Source: Chitinophaga pinensis (GTDB taxonomy: Bacteria > Bacteroidota > Bacteroidia > Chitinophagales > Chitinophagaceae). From it: a stretch of 64,000 nucleotides of DNA. The position numbers and the translations under genes are program-made. The first letter of the stretch is position 1. Each line of letters starts with the position of its first letter. The DNA is taken from positions 1,116,001-1,180,000 of the forward strand of contig LR632930.1 of assembly GCA_902167325.1 (NCBI GenBank), given 5' to 3'. The notes under the pieces were generated by a model, which was not told where the DNA came from, did not search any database, and saw only the letters and a program-made list of their open reading frames with translations. Below are positions 9,679-16,280 of this stretch, in pieces.

Positions 9679-10231
9679 AGCCATCCGGACAGACCTGTCG
9701 AAGTTCCGTACCGGAGATTACTCTGCGGGGCCGGGATGGAAAGTGCTTTCCTGGTACTTCGTGAACTACTGGGTTTTTTACAGCTCCCTGCCCTGGCCAT
9801 ATCGGCTGAAAACCAGCCTTCTGCGGATGTTTGGTGCAAAGGTGGGGAAAGGGCTGGTGATAAAAACGAACGTACGGATCAAGAACCCCTGGCGCCTCAC
9901 AATTGGCGATCATGTTTGGATAGGTGAAGATGTATGGATAGATAACCTCGAGAATGTATCAATAGGAGATCATGTCTGCATTTCGCAGGGCGCCCTGCTG
10001 CTGACGGGTAATCATGATTACACCGCTTCTGACTTTCCCTACCGCCTCGGCCCCATCCGGCTGGAAGACGGTTCATGGGTAGGTGCGAAATCGGTAGTGT
10101 GCCCGGGTGTACGCCTCGCTAGTCATGCCATACTTACCGTTAGCTCGGTAGCCACACGTGATATTGCGCCCTGGGAGATCCATGCAGGTAACCCGGCGGC
10201 CTATGTACGCGATCGCGTCATGAAAAAATAA
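9656..10231 (+). CDS. WcaF-like colanic acid acetyltransferase
   Basis: 191 residues. The N-terminal segment DLSKFRTGDYSAGPGWKVLS and the central hexapeptide repeats (TIGDHVWIGEDVWIDN, SIGDHVCISQGA) match the WcaF group of colanic-acid acetyltransferases. H120 in LTGNHDY is the expected catalytic residue. It would O-acetylate a sugar of the repeat unit. It overlaps the preceding GT2 gene by 23 bp, the same overlap length as the other acetyltransferase in this operon. The 9-bp gap to the WcaI-like gene keeps it in the transcript. Confidence 0.9.
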   Translation: MITTSRSEAIRTDLSKFRTGDYSAGPGWKVLSWYFVNYWVFYSSLPWPYRLKTSLLRMFGAKVGKGLVIKTNVRIKNPWRLTIGDHVWIGEDVWIDNLENVSIGDHVCISQGALLLTGNHDYTASDFPYRLGPIRLEDGSWVGAKSVVCPGVRLASHAILTVSSVATRDIAPWEIHAGNPAAYVRDRVMKK

Positions 10232-10240
10232 TAAAGACAC

Positions 10241-11476
10241 ATGCCCAAGAGATTGTTGCTGATAGGAGGAAATTATGCACCCGAGCCAACCGGCATCGGG
10301 AAGTTCAACGGTGAGATGATCGGCTGGCTGGTGAACAACGGGTATGAATGCACCGTAATCACCACCTATCCGTATTATCCCCAATGGAAAGTACAGGAAC
10401 CCTACTCCCGGAAAAACCGCTGGTTCCGCTGCGAGGTATCGCACGAAGGGAGGCTGAAAGTATACCGCTGCCCGCAATATGTACCCTCGGAACCCAGTGG
10501 TAAAAAACGGATGATGATGGATGCCACTTTTGCCATGGCGGCATTCATACAGATGATAAAGCTTCTCCCTTCGAAGAAATACGATTTCGTCATGAGCGTG
10601 GTGCCCTCGTTTCACCTGGGTTTACTGGCGCTGCTGTATAAAAAGTTCCGGGGTGCAGAAGCCCTGTACCACATCCAGGACCTCCAGATAGATGCAGCCC
10701 GCGATCTGAATATGATCAGGAGCGGGAAGATGATTAACGCCATGTTGAAACTGGAGAAGTACATCCTCCGGAAATCAGACCGGGTGAGCAGTATCTCCGA
10801 CGGTATGATCCGACAGATAAGCGGAAAGCTGGAAAGGCGGATAGAGCTGTTTCCCAACTGGGCCGATGTGGACAAATTTCACCCGCTGCCAGGGCGCATG
10901 TCGCTGAAAGAATCATTCGGCTTTCAGTCCGGTCATAAGGTAGTGCTGTACTCCGGAGCTATTGGAGAAAAGCAGGGGCTGGAGTCAATACTGCATGCGG
11001 CCAGGTCTCTGGAAGACAGAGCGGATGTACAATTCGTCATCTGCGGCTCCGGTCCTTACCGCGAAAAGCTGCACGAGAAGGCGCTCGAAATGGGCTTGCG
11101 GAACGTACACTTCCTCCCCCTTCAGCCGCTGGATCAGTTTAACCGCTTTCTCAATATGGCCGACCTGCACCTGGTGATTCAGAAGTCCGGAGCCTCCGAT
11201 CTGGTAATGCCTTCCAAGCTAACAGCCATACTGGCGGTAGGCGGACTGTCGCTGGTAACCGCCAATCCCGGATCGAGCCTGCATACGCTTGTAGACGGCT
11301 ATCAGCTGGGTATTGTGGTACCGGCAGAAGATCAGGATGCGCTAAACCGGGGAATCCGGAAAGCGGTAACGGAAGATCATGTGGGTATGCGCGGCAATGC
11401 ACGGTCGTATGCAGTGGAGTATTTATCCATCGATAAAGTCATGCGCCGATTTGAAGCAAATGTTTTAAAAAATTAG
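10241..11476 (+). CDS. WcaI-like glycosyltransferase (GT4)
   Basis: 411 residues. The opening LLLIGGNYAPEPTGIGKFNG is characteristic of WcaI, a putative colanic-acid glycosyltransferase. The segment EALYHIQDLQIDAA and the donor-site region KSGASDLVMPSKLTAILAVG fit the same group. Its presence next to a WcaF-like acetyltransferase and a WcaJ-like initiating transferase is the main reason to call the polymer colanic-acid-like. It lies 9 bp after the acetyltransferase and 2 bp before the initiating transferase. Confidence 0.88.
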   Translation: MPKRLLLIGGNYAPEPTGIGKFNGEMIGWLVNNGYECTVITTYPYYPQWKVQEPYSRKNRWFRCEVSHEGRLKVYRCPQYVPSEPSGKKRMMMDATFAMAAFIQMIKLLPSKKYDFVMSVVPSFHLGLLALLYKKFRGAEALYHIQDLQIDAARDLNMIRSGKMINAMLKLEKYILRKSDRVSSISDGMIRQISGKLERRIELFPNWADVDKFHPLPGRMSLKESFGFQSGHKVVLYSGAIGEKQGLESILHAARSLEDRADVQFVICGSGPYREKLHEKALEMGLRNVHFLPLQPLDQFNRFLNMADLHLVIQKSGASDLVMPSKLTAILAVGGLSLVTANPGSSLHTLVDGYQLGIVVPAEDQDALNRGIRKAVTEDHVGMRGNARSYAVEYLSIDKVMRRFEANVLKN

Positions 11477-11478
11477 TC

Positions 11479-12864
11479 ATGCTGTACCGGTATCTGAAAA
11501 TATTTCTCATCCAGATCTTTGTACTGGATTTCATTTGCCTGAACGGGCTTTTTTTCCTCGCGGGCATGGGCCTGCGGCAATATGATCTTCAATCGCACCA
11601 GGGTGCCGATGCCTTTTTACTGGTATCAAACATTGCCTGGGCCATTGCACTATATACATCAGGACTTCACTCCGTAAGCAGCCAGCTGTCTTACGAAAAA
11701 ATGGCACGCAAAACCGCGAAGTCAGTACTGATGTACCTGCTCATCTTATTGGGCTTTCTGTTCCTGTATCAACACTTTTACAGCCGGTTTTTTGTACTGA
11801 TGTACTGTTCGCTTTTTATCTCTGCCGTGGTGCTTAACAGGCTCCTGTTTTACTGGATCACCGATCACGTTCGCAGCAGGAAAGGGATTGAAAGAAAGAT
11901 GGTGATCCTGGGTTACAACGAAATGTCGAAGAAGTTAGCAGATAACCTGGTGTCAGAGAAGAGCAACCTCCGGTTTGAAGGATATTTCGAAGAGTATAGT
12001 AAAGTGCAGGAACTATCGTATTACCCCGTGATCGGTAATCTGCAGGATTGTGTGCCTTATGCGCGCGATAATAACATCCGTGAAATCTACTCCACACTAT
12101 CCCCTGAACAGTTTCCGTATCTCTACACACTCGCATACGAAGCGGAACGGCACTTTATTCATTTTCGTTTTGTGCCGGACTTTAAAATGTTTGTGAACCG
12201 GCAGATCCATGTGGATTATTTCAATAACATCCCCATCATCAGCCTGCGTTCCGAACCACTCGATGATATTGCCAACAGAATCCGTAAACGCATCTTTGAC
12301 CTGATCTTCAGTACGCTCGTATGTGTTTTCCTCCTGAGCTGGCTGATTCCCTTACTGGCATTGCTCATCAGGCTGGAATCGAAAGGGCCGGTATTCTTCG
12401 TGCAGCACCGCACGGGCCGTAATAACAGAACGTTCCGCTGTTTGAAAATGCGTAGCATGTATGTGAATAACGATGCCAACTCCAAGCAGGCTTCCCGAAA
12501 CGATAAGCGGTTCACGCGCGTTGGACGAATCCTCCGCAAAACGAACCTGGATGAAATGCCACAGTTCTTTAATGTGTTGTTGGGCGATATGTCTGTAGTA
12601 GGCCCGCGCCCTCACATGCTGAAGCACACCGAAGAATATTCGTCGATCATCAAACAGTACATGGTGCGGCACTTCCTGAAACCAGGCATTACAGGGTGGG
12701 CACAGGTGAATGGTTTCAGAGGGGAGATTACGGAAGATGCACATCTGCGTAAACGGGTGGAGCACGATATTTGGTACATGGAAAACTGGTCTGTTTATCT
12801 GGACTTACGGATCATATTTTTAACCGTGGCGAACACGATGAAAGGAGAAAAGAATGCATTTTGA
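11479..12864 (+). CDS. Undecaprenyl-phosphate glucose phosphotransferase (WcaJ-like)
   Basis: 461 residues. Four or five N-terminal membrane segments (about residues 8-130) are followed by a CoA-binding-like Rossmann domain (residues ~140-240), a further membrane helix and the C-terminal sugar-transferase domain. Signature blocks there are KGPVFFVQHRTGRNNRTF, DEMPQFFNVLLGDMSVVGPR and KPGITGWAQVNGFRG. The protein transfers glucose-1-phosphate (or a related sugar phosphate) from UDP-glucose to undecaprenyl phosphate and so starts each repeat unit. It begins 2 bp after the WcaI-like gene and overlaps the PHP phosphatase by 11 bp. Confidence 0.92.
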   Translation: MLYRYLKIFLIQIFVLDFICLNGLFFLAGMGLRQYDLQSHQGADAFLLVSNIAWAIALYTSGLHSVSSQLSYEKMARKTAKSVLMYLLILLGFLFLYQHFYSRFFVLMYCSLFISAVVLNRLLFYWITDHVRSRKGIERKMVILGYNEMSKKLADNLVSEKSNLRFEGYFEEYSKVQELSYYPVIGNLQDCVPYARDNNIREIYSTLSPEQFPYLYTLAYEAERHFIHFRFVPDFKMFVNRQIHVDYFNNIPIISLRSEPLDDIANRIRKRIFDLIFSTLVCVFLLSWLIPLLALLIRLESKGPVFFVQHRTGRNNRTFRCLKMRSMYVNNDANSKQASRNDKRFTRVGRILRKTNLDEMPQFFNVLLGDMSVVGPRPHMLKHTEEYSSIIKQYMVRHFLKPGITGWAQVNGFRGEITEDAHLRKRVEHDIWYMENWSVYLDLRIIFLTVANTMKGEKNAF

Positions 12865-13555
12865 TATTCTTAAACACGACATGCACTCCCATTTGCTGCC
12901 CGGGCTGGACGACGGTGTGCAGGACCTGGAAACTGCCCTGGCGTTCATCCGGCAGCTTTCTGCGCTGGGTTATGAGCATCTTACCACTACACCTCATATC
13001 ATGTGCGGGGTGTATAACAATGGTGCAGATACGATCCTGCCTAAGCTTCAGGAAGTGCGTGAAGCAGTCCGGAAAGCCGGTATTCCCATTGAACTGGATG
13101 CCGGTGCGGAATACCTGCTGGACGATTACTTCGAATCACTGCTGGAAGAGCGTGCCCCGTTACTAACTATCGGTGGTAAGCATGTGCTGGTAGAGTTTTC
13201 GTGGGTAGGGCTGCCGGCAGGTTACCGGAGTACTTTCTTCAACATGAAAGTAGCAGGGTACGAGCCTGTGCTGGCACATCCCGAACGGTATCATTACCTG
13301 CATAAAGATTTCAATGTTTACCGGGAGATCCATGCATCCGGGGTGCTGTTGCAGGCCAACCTGCTGTCGTTTACAGGATATTATGGCAGCCGTGTTCAGG
13401 CGGCAGCGCTGCAGCTGGCGGAAGAGGGACTGATACATTTCGCCGGAACCGACCTGCATCACCAGCGGCATTTACAGGCACTTTCGCAGTTCGATTTCAG
13501 GAAATTGCTGGGGAAGATGTTGGCAGTCAACAATTTAAGAAATGCGTTGTTATAA
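12854..13555 (+). CDS. PHP-type tyrosine-protein phosphatase (CpsB/YwqE family)
   Basis: 233 residues with metal-binding motifs of the PHP phosphatases. DMHSHLLPGLDDG gives D9, H11, H13 and D19-D20. TTTPHIM, VLAHPERYHYL and AGTDLHHQRHL provide the remaining histidines and acids. Family members dephosphorylate the bacterial tyrosine kinase that controls capsule chain length (the Wzc/CpsD type). That kinase is not in this window; it may lie to the left. The gene overlaps the initiating transferase by 11 bp and appears to close the operon's enzymatic part. Confidence 0.88.
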   Translation: MHFDILKHDMHSHLLPGLDDGVQDLETALAFIRQLSALGYEHLTTTPHIMCGVYNNGADTILPKLQEVREAVRKAGIPIELDAGAEYLLDDYFESLLEERAPLLTIGGKHVLVEFSWVGLPAGYRSTFFNMKVAGYEPVLAHPERYHYLHKDFNVYREIHASGVLLQANLLSFTGYYGSRVQAAALQLAEEGLIHFAGTDLHHQRHLQALSQFDFRKLLGKMLAVNNLRNALL

Positions 13556-13681
13556 GATTAAAGATGTAGACAGGTTTTTCTTTACAGGAAAAACAGTATT
13601 TTGTATAGCGACATGCGAAAAACCGCTGAGGCGGCCAGTATCTTTATTTTGAAACTGAATACAAAAACCAAGGGGCTAACA

Positions 13682-14317
13682 ATGAAATCTTCCACAGGAG
13701 TACGCGATCTCCCTGCCGATAAATGGTTAATCAATGATGTGTTTCATGAACTGCGGAGTATGCTGTCTGCGATTTTGAGCAGTGTGGAGCTGATTGAAAT
13801 GTATGCTGCCAAGCCCGATTCCGGAGGGCGCATCAGCCGGCAGGCAGGCTCCATCAAGTTGCAGGTAATGGAACTTGAATTCCAGTTGCAGAACGTGAAA
13901 GTGATACAGGACATGCTGAATGCTTCTCAGATCATTCACCGTAATCATTTTAATATCCTGCATATGTTGGAGCAACTGGTGGAAGATGAGCGTTATGCAC
14001 ATATATTTCCGGCAGGTGTGGCCTTTGATATGCGTGAAGAGCGGGAGCTTGTTTATGCAGATGAACAGTTACTCCGCCAAACGGTGCTGAATGTAGCCTG
14101 GTGCCTGAATCGTAATGCAGCCCCCGGAGCGGGACCGGAGTTGCGGTTTGCTGTACAGGATGATCATTTCGAAATTTCGGGACTTGTTCCCGTGCCGGGC
14201 CGCCCGGCGCTGGATCAGCGTATGTGCAGGCTCATCGGGTATCTGGCAGATCTGCAGGGTGGTACCTTTGACTTGCAGGAATCGGAAGGGACGTTGCTGG
14301 TACGGATTCCCGTATAA
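13682..14317 (+). CDS. Stand-alone degenerate histidine-kinase-like protein
   Basis: About 211 residues. FHELRSMLSAILSSVELIE strongly resembles the H-box helix of HisKA domains (F-x-H-E-L-R-x-x-L). The C-terminal half looks like a weakened ATP-lid domain: QLLRQTVLNVAWCLN aligns with an N-box but without the usual asparagine set, and no clear G-box is visible. There is no membrane segment or sensor domain. It may act as a phosphotransfer or docking protein, or be a relic. The frame is open upstream to 13601, but the ATG at 13682 directly precedes the conserved part, so I chose it. It lies about 125 bp after the operon and may be transcribed separately. Confidence 0.55.
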   Translation: MKSSTGVRDLPADKWLINDVFHELRSMLSAILSSVELIEMYAAKPDSGGRISRQAGSIKLQVMELEFQLQNVKVIQDMLNASQIIHRNHFNILHMLEQLVEDERYAHIFPAGVAFDMREERELVYADEQLLRQTVLNVAWCLNRNAAPGAGPELRFAVQDDHFEISGLVPVPGRPALDQRMCRLIGYLADLQGGTFDLQESEGTLLVRIPV

Positions 14318-14345
14318 ATTTGTCTGGTTAGTTTGAGTATAGCGG

Positions 14346-14378
14346 AAGGCGCTCCTGAATGGGGTGCCTTTCCTGTTT
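14346..14378 (+). terminator. Probable terminator after the histidine-kinase-like gene
   Basis: The arms AAGGCGC (14346-14352) and GTGCCTT (14364-14370) can pair with one G-T wobble, followed by TCCTGTTT. It lies about 30 bp after the stop codon. The T-run is imperfect, so the call is moderate. Confidence 0.45.
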
Positions 14379-14453
14379 ATGGGCAGTCGGGGGGGGATTT
14401 GTGCCATAAAAACCGGCTTTACAGTTGGGTTAATCCTTGTTTAAAGAAGGGTT

Positions 14454-14560
14454 ACTGTATATAAACTGTATATAAAAGCCATCAAAACCCAATACAGTAA
14501 AGGAATAGCAGCTGTTTATATACTATAAGGTACCATTACAGTATGTTATCTGTATATATT
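14454..14560. repeat. AT-rich intergenic island with exact 11-bp tandem duplication
   Basis: The unit ACTGTATATAA occurs twice head-to-tail (14454-14464 and 14465-14475). Reverse-oriented cores TACAGT lie at 14493-14498 and 14537-14542, exactly 44 bp (4 x 11) apart, and a further CTGTATATATT begins at 14550. The ~280-bp gap between two convergent genes contains no plausible reading frame. It resembles in period, though not in sequence, the 11-bp arrays at 35.5 kb and 46.5 kb. Confidence 0.75.
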
Positions 14561-14600
14561 CCTTATCCACGGGATCTGGCTGAAGTTAAACCGGGGATGC

Positions 14601-15299
14601 TCATTGCCCCTCCTCCTGTGCCGTCACAAATGCCTGTAGCGGTGCGGGCTGCATAATAGTGAAGCGCTTATCTTCCGAGCTAACCCAGCCTTCGTGAACA
14701 AGTTCCTGGAGCATGCGGTGGGCGGTTTCGTAAGTTGTGCCGGTATAAGAAGCCATATCCTGACGGGAAAGCGGGAAATTGATAAACCCGTCTTTAGTAC
14801 CGAACTTCTTTTCTAAATGAAGTAGTGCCTGCGCTATCCGGCCCTTTACGGACATATGCACGAGGTTGCGCATGCGCTTCTCGGATTCCTGTAATTCACG
14901 GGCGTAAAACATCATCAGCTCATACAGCAAAGTATTGTTAACCTGCAACGAATCCTGGAAGAAGGAGAGATCGAAGTGGCAGACGGTAGTGGCTTCCAGC
15001 GCGGTAGCAGAAACGGGATAGTTGTGATCGGTGCCAATGCCACGATGCCCCACTATATCGCCCGAAGCGGCGAAGCGTACGATGAGTTCCTTGTCCCTGC
15101 CCCAGTGTTTATGGACTTTCATCCTCCCTTTATCAATAAAATAAATACCCGTTACAGGATCGCCTTCGGAGAAAAGCAGCTCGCCCTTTTTGAGCGCATA
15201 ATGTTTTTTGCTAACCGCGATGGCTGACTTCCAGGACGGCAGGCAAAGGCGGCATAGCAGGCAGGCATCCATATCGCACGATTGTCGGGCAGGCTTCAT
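14601..15299 (-). CDS. Crp/Fnr-family transcriptional regulator
   Basis: 232 residues: an N-terminal cyclic-nucleotide-binding-like beta-barrel (about residues 30-125), a dimer helix, and a C-terminal winged helix containing LSRQDMASYTGTTYETAHRM (residues ~177-196). The N-terminus carries C8, C13, C16 and C19, a spacing (C-x4-C-x2-C-x2-C) suggestive of an Fnr-type iron-sulfur or redox site, though not identical to E. coli FNR. It overlaps the uroporphyrinogen methyltransferase start by 4 bp and lies divergent from nirB. The reasonable inference is that it controls the nitrite-reduction genes in response to oxygen, NO or nitrite. Confidence 0.85.
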   Translation of the reverse strand: MKPARQSCDMDACLLCRLCLPSWKSAIAVSKKHYALKKGELLFSEGDPVTGIYFIDKGRMKVHKHWGRDKELIVRFAASGDIVGHRGIGTDHNYPVSATALEATTVCHFDLSFFQDSLQVNNTLLYELMMFYARELQESEKRMRNLVHMSVKGRIAQALLHLEKKFGTKDGFINFPLSRQDMASYTGTTYETAHRMLQELVHEGWVSSEDKRFTIMQPAPLQAFVTAQEEGQ

Positions 15300-16069
15300 A
15301 ATGGCGGCTCGTTTGAGTGGGCAGTCAAGTTAGCGTATTCTTTCCATAATGCGGGATGCAGGCGCACGGTTTCGCCTATAATGATAACGGCAGGGCTTCC
15401 TATGCCGGCTTCTTCCGCCAGTTCCGCGATATCAGCAACGCTGCCGGTTGCGCAGCGCTCTTCTCCGGTGGTGGCGGATTGGATCACAGCGGCAGGAATG
15501 CCTGATTTGCCGTTGGTGATAAATATATCCATGATCTCCCGGATGCGGCTCATGCCCATAAGGATCACCACGGTGGCGGTAGATTGTGCCGCCAGGGCAA
15601 TATCGGCGGAAATGGTGCCCGTCCGGGTAGTGCCGGTAGTGATCCAGCAGGATTCGTGGAGGCCGCGGGCCGTTAAAGGTATGCCTTGCGAGGCCGGCGC
15701 GGCAATGGCGCTGGTGATGCCGGGTATGGTTTGAACGGGGATGCCCGCTTCACGGGCAACCCTGATCTCTTCCTCGGCCCGCCCGAAAAGGAAAGGATCG
15801 CCGCCTTTGAGGCGTACCACATGGCCATGAGAGTGGGCGTAATGAACAATAAGGCGGCATATTTCATCCTGCGGAACGGCATGGTGGCCAGGCCTTTTGC
15901 CTACTGAGAGGCAAAGTGTGCCCGGACTGGCGTACTGCAGCAGTTCCTCGCAGGCCAGTGCATCATATAATATAACGTCTGCTGCACGGAGCGTCTTAAT
16001 GGCTTTCAGGGTGATAAGCTCCGGATCTCCCGGTCCGGCCCCCACCAGGCTAAGCATAGGCTGTAACAT
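15296..16069 (-). CDS. cobA: Uroporphyrinogen-III C-methyltransferase
   Basis: 257 residues with signature motifs of the SUMT group: VGAGPGDPELITLKAIKTL at the start, VVRLKGGDPFLFGRAEEE near residue 85, and PGITSAIAAPASQGIPLTAR. The enzyme methylates uroporphyrinogen III at C2 and C7 with S-adenosylmethionine to give precorrin-2, the branch point to sirohaem and cobalamin. Only the methyltransferase domain is present (no CysG-type dehydrogenase/ferrochelatase part). Its place beside sirohaem-dependent NirB indicates a role in making that cofactor. The stop overlaps the Crp/Fnr gene by 4 bp. Confidence 0.92.
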   Translation of the reverse strand: MLQPMLSLVGAGPGDPELITLKAIKTLRAADVILYDALACEELLQYASPGTLCLSVGKRPGHHAVPQDEICRLIVHYAHSHGHVVRLKGGDPFLFGRAEEEIRVAREAGIPVQTIPGITSAIAAPASQGIPLTARGLHESCWITTGTTRTGTISADIALAAQSTATVVILMGMSRIREIMDIFITNGKSGIPAAVIQSATTGEERCATGSVADIAELAEEAGIGSPAVIIIGETVRLHPALWKEYANLTAHSNEPPL

Positions 16070-16145
16070 ACTATAACGGATTAATAATAATTATATCTGA
16101 CATAAAATATAAGAAACACTATAAAAATAATAGATCTAAGTGTAA

Positions 16146-16160
16146 ATTCATGATATGAAT
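16146..16160. promoter_or_regulatory. Palindromic candidate operator between cobA and nirB
   Basis: ATTCAT-GAT-ATGAAT is a perfect 6-bp inverted repeat with a 3-bp spacer in the 211-bp AT-rich divergent region. Nearby TTTGATTTGATTATTTTGAT (16166-16185) carries TTGAT half-sites like those of FNR boxes. Size and position fit a Crp/Fnr dimer site serving both directions; binding is inferred only. Confidence 0.4.
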
Positions 16161-16280
16161 CATAGTTTGATTTGATTATTTTGATGTTCAATAGGTGAAA
16201 TTGCTGTCCTGACCAGTTTAAATGCTGTATAGAAATTAATTTAATGTGACTTTATTCGTTTTATCACCAAATATGCTCCC

